Shown piece after piece: positions 36,040-49,700 of a stretch of 64,000 nt of DNA. This stretch comes from Heterobilharzia americana. Its lineage: Eukaryota; Platyhelminthes; Trematoda; Strigeidida; Schistosomatidae. The DNA is taken from the NCBI GenBank assembly GCA_944470555.2, contig OX104131.1, forward strand, positions 20,452,515 through 20,516,514, given 5' to 3'. The number at the start of each line of letters is the position of its first letter. The stretch's first letter is position 1. The notes beneath the pieces are model-generated. The model was not told the origin of the DNA and ran no database searches. It saw only the letters and a list, made by a program, of their open reading frames with translations. Made by a program: the position numbers and the translations under genes.

Positions 36040-37110
36040 TGAAACTTAAGATTACAGGCTGAAGTACGCCAGACGATCTGAGTTTTATTATTTGAATGTT
36101 AAGCGAAGAATTTTTGTGGAAATCAGTAAGGTTTTAGGAGACCAAGAAGGATGAGAAGAAAGGCATAAGCTGAGATGGATCACTTTGATTCCTCCTCTGT
36201 AAGACATAAGCATGGGAGCGAAACACGTTACATATGCCTTGTTTATATCTTAGGATAACATTAACCATCTGACATTTGGGGGGATTGAGTATGAGACCAC
36301 TTAAGGAAGATCAGTGACGGATTTCAGTCAGGAACTTATTGAACTGAGAAAAATCTGAAGAGGAAGTGATCAGTGTGTATGCTTGCAGTTCATTTGCGTA
36401 TTTAACAAAGCCTCACACACTGCCTTTACCAAATAGCACAGTACAGCACTCCCCTCTATGTAGAGTGTACTAAGTTCTCTCAGAAAAACAAGAATGAAGT
36501 CAGTTCGTGATCCAGGATTCAATGTTAGTTCACGCAACTTTGTTCACTAACAAGGTTCTATGAGAAGAATACAAGCCAGAAGTATAGTCTAAGAAGTCAG
36601 ATCTAACATAGCGCCCTTATCCAGATTGCCAGTGATTTTATGATGCAGAATAACTGCATCATTCCAGCTTCTCTTTCTAGGTTTGTAAGCAAATCGATTT
36701 GGATCTCTAGTGGCTTACATAAGAATATTCAAGCATATGAAGCAACTGTTTTTCCATTACTTTTGGGAATGATCAAATTAATACGATCATTAGTCAGGAT
36801 TTCCCTTTGGCTCCAGATGATGTGAACTCAGGTGCTGAAACTATTTGAATTTCCTTTCATGTGGTTGGTGCATCATTCCTAGCAAGGGATCCATTAAAAT
36901 GTTTGTGAGTAGACGACATAAATATCAACACATTTGACAAATAAAATACCTGGTATGCCATCTGATCTGAAACATTGAGAGGGCTTTAATGATTCTAATG
37001 TTTTTTATACGTCAGATCTCTTGAAAAGTGTCCATACCAGTTTGCTTTGCATACAGACTATCGTTCGATGAATGAAGACAACATTATGCCACATTCAGCA
37101 TATTGCCTAC
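36040..37110 (-). pseudogene. Dead CR1-like non-LTR reverse transcriptase
   Basis: Read on the minus strand, in order: LNVSDQMAYQVFYLSNVL (cf. the GIPxxxL finger region), FNGSLARNDAPTTWKE, NPNRFAYKPRKRSWNDAVIL with HHKITGNLDKGAM, DFLDYTSGLYSSHR, and VKYANELQAYTLITSSSD with FSQFNKFLTEIRH. These are the consecutive palm blocks of a CR1/jockey-type reverse transcriptase; SR1 and the Perere elements are the schistosome members. The catalytic YADD-type box reads YANE, and frames break often. Endonuclease and 3' end were not found. Confidence 0.82.
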
Positions 37111-37568
37111 CTAATTTTCTTTACTGATGAAGGTACCTAACCTGAACAAATATTCCATAGAGCTCTGTTCATATATGTGTTACTGAGGTACATTGGCATT
37201 AACGTCTTTTTGGTTACAATGAGGTTGTTGAAATTTCACAAACTTGCAAACAGTTAGCATAATTCTCTAACAATTTCTTTCAAGATCGTTCGAAATGTCT
37301 AATTTTTGCCAAATACTTTCGTGTATGAAAATCAAAGTTTGGCAGTAGTCAACCTGTGATTTACTAGTTTCCTCTGAAATCAATTTTATAGAGATTTAGT
37401 TTGCTTCGATTTACCAAGAAAAGTATGAAAACAATTTTCGAAAAAAGGGAAAATTTTCTAATAGATTTGCGAAATGTCGATAAATTTCGTTTGTTATTTC
37501 ATGGCGTAGTAATGAAGCAACTGTAAAACTTCATGATTCTTATTTTTTTTGCATATTTTCTTATTCAG
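37111..37568. other. Probable intron or 5' flank of the neuregulin-like gene
   Basis: AT-rich, ending in a strong pyrimidine-rich acceptor (TTATTTTTTTTGC, then TTTTCTTATTCAG) immediately before 37569. Confidence 0.6.
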
Positions 37569-37793
37569 AAATCCTACTGGTTACGATTAATATCCGGTAA
37601 TTCTAAGCGAACAATAATTCAACGTCCAAGGTGGAAGAACTGTTAACACATGCTGCTATGGAGATTCATGAAGGTCGTCGTTTGACCCTCAAGTGTAAAG
37701 TCCAGGTGAAACTAATCCACAGATTAAGTGGTTTAAAGATGACAAGCCAATAGATATGTCAGTTCATCCAAACATTAAAATAACATCTTCCAC
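37569..37793 (+). CDS. Neuregulin-like gene, exon A: N-terminal half of Ig domain
   Basis: Acceptor TTCTTATTCAG, donor AC|GTAAGT. Three frames are used in succession. 37569-37631 gives KSYWLRLISGNSKR then RPR. 37631-37701 gives VEELLTHAAMEIHEGRRLTL then KCK, with the first Ig cysteine. 37702-37793 gives PGETNPQIKWFKDDKPID then the NIKITSST strand, with the core tryptophan. Each switch needs exactly one extra base, at AAGGTGG (about 37629-37633) and GTCCAGG (about 37700-37706), both short G or C runs. The third frame matches the next exon in phase. Either two homopolymer undercalls in the assembly or two real frameshifts. Confidence 0.82.
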
Positions 37794-40700
37794 GTAAGTA
37801 AAGAAAATCTAGCGATGTTGTAAACTTTAGAGTTTTGAATAATGTGGTTTCAGTTTGCAAATTTCTTCTCTTGACATAACTAGAGTTTTTTCAATTTTTA
37901 AAGTTAATAAGGAGTATTAAAAAAGCATGAAAAATATATGGATTTTCTCATGCAAAGAGTAATCACTGTTCATAATTCGACTTTAATAGGAGGTTATACG
38001 ACCTAATCGAAAGTGTCTTTATCATATGAAAACGGTGATACATTTTCTATCCAACTACTTTTTATTGATTTTCTAATTGGAAAAAATAACTTCGTTGAGC
38101 ATTCTAAGTGCATAATCTTTCAATGTTTACAGCGCTTCCCGTGAACAAACTTAGAAAGCGTATTCAGCTTATGTGGTGAAATGAAGGGGTTTTAGTTGTA
38201 CTAGTGGTAATTTCATGGGCATTTGCGATGCTGCATACGTGTTAAACCTACGAAAAATGTTTACTGACGGTTAGTAGTTATACACTTCTGAAGATTATAT
38301 ACAATGAAGACTATAGTTTAATGGTCTTGCAACAGTTTAGTGCATGATACAAAGTGAATAGCCCACATATTTGACGGTGAGAATAGAAACACTTCAGCAT
38401 TAAGGACACTGACGCCTATAATACGATGATGAAACTTTGAAATCTCATTGGCTATTTAGCATAACGTGTGCTTCAGTATTGTAAAGTATTGTAAAATTCA
38501 CCCCTCATTCGTTAACTGGAAATAGATGAAGGCTGCTGTAAAATCGTTAAACTAAAACTGGCTTCTTCACTATGCTTTGTGTATGGGTCATAAACCCTAA
38601 TAATAAATGCCTTCTAAAGTACTAATTAATTTGTTTGCCTTTATTAGTTGTGATCGAGGTAATAGTTGCACAGTGATAAACATTGGTCGATTGTTGATGG
38701 TACAGCTTTTAATTTCCTATTGTTGATTACATGGAGTTGATTGGCCACAATTAATTTGCGAGACTGCTTTGTGTACGCCTGGATACTGCTGATAATTTTA
38801 GTTAGATAGTAGTGATGGGTAATAGATGTTAGTTCAATCCAAGGCTAAGGTCTTGTCTGCTGCAAAAGGAGTAGCTATTGCTAACCAGTAGGCCGTGGCA
38901 TTTGAAGTGACGGATTCTGGCTTGCAGTCCTGCCGGAAACAAAATCACTCATCTAGAAAACAGTCCATCTAACTAATGAGTCCTTAATATGGTGTGAAGT
39001 AAATTGTGAATTAAACTGCTAACCACTATTCATCCATCATTCTTTCTATATAAGTAACAAGCCTAAGCTGTATGCTTAAAAGTTACAATTATTTTATTTG
39101 CAAATTGTTCCCTGTTTGACCATTCTTTGTCATAATGACTAGAATTTTATTTTCCGTTAAAAGGAGCTAAAACTTATGCTATCAGAAACGTTTTGTATCT
39201 GTGTCAAAAAGTGACTTTTCAAAGTCTTCTTAATACTGATAAATTGAAGTGAAGTTTACCAAGATTGTACTGGTGACAATTTATGCATATTTCAGGAAAT
39301 TGTTATATGAACTTACCAAGTCACAAAGTAGTGATTTACTTAAAGTTCACTGCAAAAAGTGAATGAACTAAACGGACTCACAAGTATTTGTTGTTCTTTG
39401 AAACACAGAAAGACAAGTATTAACAGGATGTCACTAGTTTCACAAAAAAATAATCAGAATTTTACTTTTCCTTTGTTTAATATAATTAAGTAAATTTGCA
39501 GTGATGAACAAATTATTTTTATTTAGGTGAGAAAATTATTTGTTAACAATAGTTTTACACTTATGCATTCTATTGTATCTAGAAAACAACTTACTTCACT
39601 CATAATAATGCCTCATGTCTTTAAGAAGCCATTGGAACTAAAATTATCAAGTGTACTGCTTTCTATATTTCCAAGTAATTTATACTGTCTAAGAAAAAGA
39701 AATCGGTCATTTGTACAATTATTCTAGATATACTGATAAAATGAATAAATATTGATACAGTTCTTACGTGATTGGTCGAATTATCTACTAAATTATCCAA
39801 CATTTCTAGGTGTTTATTTTTTTGATGATACCTTCTTTAGAAGAAAACTGTTTTTAATCCATTTTCTGGCTATCCTACTTTTTAAAAAGCAATTCATTGT
39901 TTGTCATTATTACTATTATTATATTTGTGTTAATTTAACACTTATATGCATAAGTGGTTAATCAGTGTTACTTGTATTAGTTTTAGTTCAACTTCACAAT
40001 CATGATTATTATTTTCTTCGTACAGACCACTTCATAATTTTTTATCGGTGTAAAAATATGTGAGTAACGGATAGAAAATTCAGTAAATGCTACAACAGTT
40101 GTTCAAAACTCATCAAATTGTCATAATCGTAGGAAAGAATATGTGATTTTAACGATGGCGAAGAGTTTCATTGAAAAAATACAGATTAGTATTACAGTTA
40201 TCTAGGAAAACAAATAACTTTTCATTTATTTTATCACGCTTTCATTTTTTTAACTAGTCTTTCATATTTAGGAGGCATAAGAAGAGAGAGAAAGCATTCT
40301 TAGTTGCTTTTATCGAATTAGATAGTTAAAAACAACAGAAATAGAGGTGACAATGAGTGACACTTTATTGACCAACAATCCATAATATCGGAGCAGAGGA
40401 AATGTAACGATATTTTACAGATTAACTTACCTATATTTTTTAAGTAAACCCAAGTTTACGCCTCTTAGAATCTCCTTGTCTGACGCTTATTACGTATTTT
40501 CACAAACAGTGAAAGTGTCGGACAATAAGTATGGCTCCTGAATGCTCCTAAGCTCAAATATAGTCAGAAATATTTGAGGCTTATCTTCATATACGGGAAG
40601 CAAACGATCTGCAGTTTTTTTATTGCATCGGAATTGTTAGAAATTCTACTCTTTTTCGGGATTTCTATCTGCACTTTCTGTCCGGAAAACATGAATGTTA

Positions 40701-43700
40701 TTAACATACGTTGTGAGAGGAATCTCACGAGAATCAGCTCACATTTTCCAGGCAAATATCTAAATCTGTCATTGAATTATTGTTTATTTACTTATAGAAA
40801 ATACTTATGACTGCTTACAATTTAAGTCAACTTGATTAATGCTTTTCCCAAATACTAAATTAGTGGCAAGCGTATATAAAATTAAAAGCAATTTTGCTGT
40901 AAAATTTCCTGACCTCAATATAGCTATCTTGTATAAAACCGGATGCAATAAAAAATGTCATTAATTGTGTTCTTACCTTAAAATGCTGTCACTTTAAGAA
41001 AGTGACAGAAAAAATATGCTTACTTTTACGATAAAATATTGAAAAAGCATTTGGAAATCGGTTCGACTGACAAATTCCGATCTCTAAAGTATTTATGCTT
41101 TGTGACACATATTCCACTGAATTATAAGTGTGACAAGGGAAAGAAATAGCCACATAAAGACATTTTATTACATTTGGTGTCGAAATAACCTCGTTTATAA
41201 TTACTCAGAATGAATTTATCAGGTACTGGATTTATTCATTACATTGTCTTCATTCGCATAAACTGATGCTTAAACTATCTCATTGCTCCAAATTTACTCA
41301 GAGAGTTTCTCAACCACTGAGATCTCTGGGAAATGGATCTGACTAACCACGTTTGTCTAATATAATAAAACCTATGAAATTGCAGTTTTCGAGAACTTTG
41401 AACCAGAATAAGGTTCCTTTGCATGAATTCAACATATTGGATGATTAGGTCTCGTGAAGATAACTCCTATATATGCTGAAGGATAAAACAGGTCACCTTA
41501 TCCCATTCAAACTATTTTGAAAGCTTGATAATAAGAATTCAGGAAAACTTCGGTGTTGAATATCTACATTCTTCTTCGATACTATGTCTGCGTAGATGAT
41601 TATGAGGCTAGCAAAAAACATTTTATTACTGGGACTTAGTAACTTCGGAGAAAAACTTTGGAGATTTCCTTCGAAAGTTGATGCAACTTTTTTTGATCCG
41701 GTCATCATACTTATGTTTTCATTGAGGGATTTCTGTCGTAGCATTCTCTTCATAGAACTATTGGTGATGTGTCAACAAAAGTAAATTTTGTTTTGTTCAC
41801 CACCCGGAAATATCAACAACAAGACGTTTAATTCACCCAAATCATCCCCTTTTCCGAACTCGACATTATTTGTTAAAGGGGGAACTACCGACTGAAATAA
41901 CATTAAGCTCGCGATACTTTAAAGTTGTTCTAATAAAGAAAATAATTACTGTTATTACGATTCACCTCGCTCTAGTTTCTAAAAGGTTAGTAAATGAATG
42001 CAGAAACGTGAGACTACAAAAACGGAAATCTCACCACATAGTTACCAGTTCAAAGTAGTGTCCAAAGTGATAGCTACTAAAGTTTTTCAATGAATAACTA
42101 CAATTCATAGTAATGATGGACAGTGGCTAGTAGTGGAATCCAGAATGTGCATTTCTTACTATTTGGGACTCATCAGCTGGATGCACCCGCCTCCCAGTGA
42201 ATGACTTTGTTCCCACCAAGACCCGGACCCAGGAGCGATTGCTCCAAAAGCCAGAGCGTTATCCACTACATCACCGAGCCACGATAGCCACTTCTTGTGC
42301 AAAATTTCCCTGGAATAAAAACCGGTATCCGCAACAAGTTAGGATAATACACTTGATAACCAATGAAGAAGTGCATTTTTTGTTAGGAGTAAATACTTTA
42401 ATGCTTGTGTCTTGGTAAAAAAGTCAAAAATAGATTTTGGTTTCATCAAGTTTTATATAAAAGTATATTTCAACAAAGTCTATACACTAGGATCAAAGTA
42501 CAAAGTTTTTCATTACAAAGCTAATTTATTTCCATTATTTGATTCTTGGCAGGAAACATTCAGAACTCCGTATTGAACAGGTTATATCAAGTGATAGTGG
42601 AAATTATTCATGTCGTGGAGAAAGTCACCTCAGTCAAATTAGTAAATGGGTATTTGTTTCAGGTAGGTATTCTTTTAAAGTATGTTATGTGATATACTTG
42701 CTTCACGGTTGATTACTTTTTTTCACTAAGAAGAATGAGCTAATAGGATTCTGCTTTTAGTTCTGAAACCTCCACGCCGACGTTTTTGAGCTCATTAAAG
42801 GTTTCTCAAGTAACTTGTTGTATATAAAGCCTTCACAAGAAACATTTAAGCCACGGATCTTTGATTCACCTAACTGAAATCTTACTATAGATAATGGAGA
42901 ATGGTTGACCTGAAATCTATGACTTTTTTCTAAAGTTAGTGAAATAGCTGCTCTTCTGTCTGCACTTATTTAGAGTGTGATTGTCAGTCCAACAGTCAGA
43001 TTAGTTTGGATTATTAAGATTAAGATCACTAAGGTCATCTAAACTGTTTTGACATATATAGTATCTAATATGATTCTTTTAATTTATCAATCTCAAATGT
43101 GTAAATAAAGTTAGGATAATTAAACGCTGTTACATATCATAGAAAATATGCTTTTATTGAGAAATTCTTGGTACGCTTTTTATGTGCCTTTTCAGTGTGC
43201 ATAAATGTTACGCGATCTACAGTATAGCATGCTTTATTAGTAAACGCTAAATATTGCTGTACTTTTAGTTTCATGACAATTAAAGTAAATTAAGGCTAAT
43301 AATCACCAGCAAGTGACGACAGAAAGTTTTTTAACTTCAGAAAGCGTATAGGGAAGTAGTGTTTCTACTCACCAGTTCTGATAATTATCACTTCATAGAA
43401 TAGGTGGAAACGGTTTAAGGTAAATACGTAAGCTAATGACACTTTATTATATCTTCTACAGAAATGACAACCGAGTGATTTTGAATCATAATTAGTGATG
43501 ATTTGAATTTCAAAGTATAACAAAAGTGAGATCTTATTTCAAAGAACATTTAGATAAAATTTCGGAATATCGAGTCATAAGCCCTTATTTTTTATAATTC
43601 AACATAAACATTTGATAAATATAATTTAAATGTTTGTGTTCAACCGGAAGATTTATACCTGTATGCAATTTACTGCGTGTTTTTTATTTTGGCTAGGATT

Positions 43701-46700
43701 AATGGACTTTTAAAAAAATGGTTTTACATTAAGTCCGTTAGAGAAATGCATACATTTCAGCAGTAATAATATATATATTTTAAATGTATATATATATATA
43801 TATGTATATGAAAGTGGTATAGTGATTTGAAAATCCATCATATTTTACATATAAAGCGAATTTGATTAATCAGTGGGTCTCGAAAGCTTGGGAAAATGAA
43901 TAATTTATTGGTAATATACATTATTATATATCCTTTTTTTAAAATACCTTATCCTACTTCTCATAAAATAATGACCTTTTTTAATTTTACTTTTTCATCC
44001 ACCCATTTGAACATCTCTTCAGTTTATTCAGCATGTCCAGTGAATGTTTGCAATATAGGAACATGCTTCGTTATCAATAATAATTCACTTTGTAGGTAGG
44101 TGGATTTATTAACATGATTTTGGAATAAATTTTATTTTAATTTCTCAATTTTATTCCTTTTTAAAATTTACTTATTATGTTAAGCGATTGCGTCATGATA
44201 TTGTAGAAAGGTATAAAACAAACAAGATTACATTACTTATCATAAGAGAACCATAGCCTGGAAAATGAAGCTGAGCTAACCCATTTTGACGCAATTATTT
44301 TCATGACAAGAAAATTATGAATGATGCCTTAAAATGTCAAAAGTATTAAACTTCTCTCAAGAATATTTTATTGGAAGCAATAGAAATCTCAGGTTCCATA
44401 ATTTTCCTTTAGTTACGTGAAAATAATTTTTTTCTCTGCCTAGTTGAATATTACAACTGAGTAAAACCATCAAAATTAGTATGCATTAGTCTAGTACATT
44501 TATACTACTTTTAAATCTTTACGGCATTACCTCAGGTAATAAGTTATCAGAAAATAAACCTTGCTATTCTGATTCTTATAGGGTAGCTATTATTTTGACA
44601 TAATGACTGGGCAGTAGTTCCGTCATACCAGAATGGTCTGTTCGGTTATGGAGAGACAAGGACCAGTTACAATCTTAGAGTAAGTAGCTATGTTATAATA
44701 AGGGTGAGATATCGAAGTTATACTGGTGGCTGGTTGGAGTGTGTCAGCAATAATGTGTTTCTCAAAGATGACTAGCGGGCCATAGCGATGCTGTCTTTTA
44801 GATGCTGTCTATTAGAACGAAGGTATGTAAGAAACTCCTCCGTGCTCCATGGTTTAGTGAATTCAAACTAAAAACTTCGGAGAAAGTCATGTGATTGACC
44901 TCAGAAAGATGCCCTTTGGCCACCGTGGTCACACAAAATCTGTCCCACTTCACCTTCGCTTATCAAGCAGGAATAAATTCTATATTGCAGACGGCCACAT
45001 CCTCCCAACCTCCCATACGCTACCAGCAGCTGACAAAACTCAACTGATCAGAAGTTTCTTTCCTCACTTCCCCACTATCATTTCCTGAAACTACCTATGA
45101 GCTTCCTATTGTTTCGTCAAATTCTCATTCTCTCACCTACTTCGATGAAAGAAATAGGCTAATTATCATCACAAGTCCCCAAAAATACACATCAAGTTTC
45201 CTGTTGGAGTTTACAACTTCGGAAACATACAAAATCAGACAGCCTACTTCTGTTCCAGAAAACCTGGAGTCTTAAGCTATGGATGAAAACCGTCATTCGG
45301 AGAAACGTAAGGTGTGTTCATGTGTGGTTGTTCACCTCAACAGATTTGATCATTTGTGGAATCTGCAAAACCCTTTTTTGATACTTCTGACGAAGGATGA
45401 CCTTACTGAATACCAGTCTGATGGGGTTATCAAAGTAGACAGGGGTTATCTATAGCTTCTTTTTGAACAGATATATCAGGGGTGAGGCATTTGGCTACGC
45501 CTCCAGAAAACTTTGGGAAAATTGAGCCTGTTTTTTGTTTATTATCTCAAAGGAATCACAGACGTGTGCCTGACACCCAACGTGAATGAGATGAAGAGTG
45601 TTCATATTATCCTAAGCGTGTTACTTTCCCTTCGTCATAAGATCTTTGGAGGGCGTCTAGAAAATCTAAAAAACACCCTTTTCTCCGTCCTTCTGAAGTA
45701 TCTACCTCGTTAGTTACACGTAAAATGATATACACAGTTAGAGGTAACACAGGAAGGGTACCTGTCAACTTGTACCTGGACTAGAGGGCACATTGTTTGA
45801 TACACAGGAGTCAATCTCATTGCCGAGAAGGCCCTACTAGTTGATGTCCTCAGGGGTTCGTCAACAGATCCTGCAACATCATATCCTTTGAAACCAAGAG
45901 AAATAAACACAGGCTTTCAGCAGATTGTACTTTTTTTCAGCAGTGTATTTCCCATTTTTCTACTTCTCCTGGTTAATGCTTGTTGACATTCATTGTCCTA
46001 TGGACGTCTTCCATTTATTCGTAACTCTTCCATTACTGTGTCGCTGAAAAATATCGTTTTATGTAATTGAACTGGGGTCCTAACCAATCCCCGTTTGCAG
46101 TTAATAGGACCGAAGTTGTTAAAACTTGGGTATACGTTATTGCATTTAGACGAATGGACTTTTGGAGCGAACCATCTAGCATATGTTGTAAGGTGACATT
46201 CAGAAAACTGAGCGTTTTACCATTTTTGTATTTCATAGTAAATTCAATGTTTCTAAGATCGTTCTTGAAACCTTCTAACTCATGAAAAGTATGGAATAAA
46301 TGATTGTAAGCAATACAAACGTCGCTGACGTGCCCATTGTAAAAAAGCACTTAACTGATTGGATCCTAAGGTTTTGAATGTAGTTCTCGCTCTTTTTAAA
46401 TTCATGAAATGAAGACCTTGAATGAAATGGCCATAATAGTTGACGAAGTTAACGCTGAAGAAGGGAAGTTAAGTCAGTTGGAAGGGGATATTTAAGGTTT
46501 CTATAGCATCCCATGCCAACAAATTGACAGTCTTGACCATCTGTAGCAACATTTTCTGAGACTCACTAATTTCTGGCCAACATTAACACCGAGCGTAAGA
46601 ACAGATACTGTTTTGCTTGGTGTCTGCTGACATCGAAGGAATTACGTATGTAGATATATCACACTGCTGCGACTCATCGTTGGAGGATAACCAATGTTTC

Positions 46701-49700
46701 CAGAGTATCTGTTTGGACATCGATCACGCGGTAATACTAGTAAGTGTGTGTTTTTCACCTTAACGGTAGTAAGGAAACTTGCATGTGCTTGATTGGAAAG
46801 TGAGAATACCAAGTCCCCACATGGGAAGGAGATTGCTAAGCATTTGTCTAAACATGGCAGCAACTGTTATTCCGATGAAGTCTGATGTGATATCTAGTGT
46901 TCTATAGAAATGGTGGTCAGGACGGTTAGAAGTTATCATCGAGGAATTAGCAGGAGCCAATAAATTTCCGCTTTATTATATGAACTGACAGGCAAGATAA
47001 AACTTATAATGGGAAGCGAAAACAGCCTAAGCGTAAATTTGTTCTAATATACCACGCCGGGATTACACAAGTAAAAATACATCCTATACAATGAATAGTT
47101 CAACTAGTTTGCAGTCACGGTTTAGTTGCTCAGCATACAGTAGGAACTTGAATCGGTCATTGATATATGTCCCACAACTTTTTTGATGTTGACAAAGTTG
47201 CTTCAAACCTCAACAGATGCAATGCAGCACTGCTCGATGGTTTACCACAGAAAGATTTTTAGCATGGAGATGAAAAGTAGTGAGTAGTGTAACAAAAGTA
47301 CCAACCTTTCTAGTCACAAGTGTATTTGTAGCACTGCGATCATTTTGTAGAATCTGTGTGTGGGCAACGTCTAGTTTAGGTTCAGTTTGCTATATAGAGA
47401 AGGTATATAGGTCCTTGAGGTTATAAACCCTAACCTTTTAAGGTGGATTAGACATGCAATGCTCATAATGAGCTCCTGATCGCCTAAATGTGCAATATTA
47501 ACTGAAGAAGTACTGGTTTGGAAGAAAGATAAGAGCGACCGGATTAATAAGTGGTTCAAACTTATGTATTCTCTCATTGCTGATCTGAGACATATCAGAT
47601 GTTGACTGTTTAGTAGTTAGTGTTTAGAAACTGTTGATGAAATTTACTCTTTGACATCTTCGAAAGCTTGGACATTTGCATTTTCTTTCTTTTGCCTGCA
47701 CTGTCTGTTCGTGCAATGTGGGTTACCTCAGAATCACTACTTTTTCTATCTGTACGCTTATTTAGTCGCTGATGCGAAGCAAGGCAACTCAGACCGATAC
47801 ACCTTTATGTGAGTGTCCCTACTGATTTGCGTGTTATTCAGCTTTTCTGGGTGTAAGTGGACTGAAGAAGTATAGATTTGTTTTCTGAAACTCAAAGAAC
47901 ATACTGAGATTGCTGCTTGTTATCAGCATTAATTAGAAAGTATTTCACTCATGGTGGAGAAATATTTTTCTGCAACTGATGACGATCCATAATGAATGTC
48001 AACCTAAAATCAAGAAATAAATTTCCACAAACTTTCAAGTTAAACAAAGTAAATAAACAAACAGAAAGAGTAGTGATGGAATCTCTAATATCCATGATCG
48101 AAATGGACATAGTTATGAGCAGTCGGGAAAAATGTCAATGAGAACAACGCAACCCAGGTGAAGAGGGAGGTTCGGGCATACAGCTGGCAACCCTACCCCG
48201 TAAAACAAATCCAACCACTAAACAAACTTCGAAGCACAAATAAAATATTTAAAAAAATTATTCCTCGCTGGAATCGGAGAGGAGAAATGACGCTGGTTGG
48301 TGAAAGACTTCGGGAAGCCAATTGACCGATCTGTCTTCTCTTCACTCGATGAAAGCGAAAGTAAACATGGGGACATGGAATGTCTGCACAATGTTTGAAC
48401 CCAGCAAGGCTGCCCAGATTACAAACGAGATGAGAAGGTATCACATTGGAGTGTTAGAAACTTGCGAAAGCGGATGGAATTAGAGTGGATTCTCCAAACT
48501 GTCAACTTAAGAATCAATAATCCACTCAGATACTGTCACCAACACGACAAACACGAGCACACTGAGTTCTGGAGTGGCTATCACGATGTCGCCAACAGCA
48601 TCGAAGGCTCTCATGCAGTGAGAACCAATCTCCTCCTCCAGGATCATGACAGCAAGGTTCAACTCAGAAGGAAGGAAGGTCACAATCATACAATGCTACG
48701 CTACGCACCTACAAATAATGCAGAGCAAGAGAAGAAGGAAGAATTCTACAGATAACTACAATCAACACTGGAGAAGACCTCAGTTGGCGATATCAAAATT
48801 CTAATGGGCGATATGAATGCCAAACTGGGAGGGGACAACATAGGAAGAGAACTAACCATGGGTCGAGAAGCACTCAGTGAGGTGATGAACGAGAATGGAA
48901 AATAGTTTGCAGAATTCTGCGCATTCAACGGTTCGGTGATTGGAGGCAGTGTGTTCAAGCACAAGGATATCCACAAAGCGACACAAGGTCAAGAATAGGA
49001 GCAGATGTAAGATCAGACCATTATCTAGCGCAAGGAATCAGGTTGCAAGCCTTCAAGGAAGCTGGTGATAGACCACAGTTCAAGCACAACACCCAGAACA
49101 GAAACTGAAGGACGAAACTACAAACGACATCTTCACACCGGTTATCAGGTAAAAATGGGAGATATTGAGCAACAACCACGAAGAAACCTGATCGGATGGA
49201 CACTGGAACTCTTTGAAAGCTGTGTGGAAAGAAACCTGCATAACCGTATTACGAAGGAAGAAGAATCATCACAAGGAATGGATCTCGACAGACATATGGA
49301 ACCTGATAGACGAGGGAGAGGAGGATGGTGAAGCAGAAGATACACCAGTGCGAGGATGAACAACGGAAAGAGGAAGTGAATACAACTCATAACACACTAC
49401 ACTGGACAAAGAAGTGAAGAAGAATGCACTGTAAGACAAAAGACACTTCTACAACACATTGACAAGTGAGGCAGAACAGGCTGCTGGTAGGAGAGACAGA
49501 GACCTGACCACATTGTTGTATCAAATAACCAGGTTGCTATGTGGGAGGGAAGAGATCAACACAGATGGAACCAATAGAAGATAATGAAGGAAATTTAATT
49601 AGCATAGATGAGGAACAAAGGAAGCGATGGGCTGACTACTTCGAAAGCTGTTGAATCGACCACCACCTGCATGCACTTCGTTCAGAAATACCACATGCAG

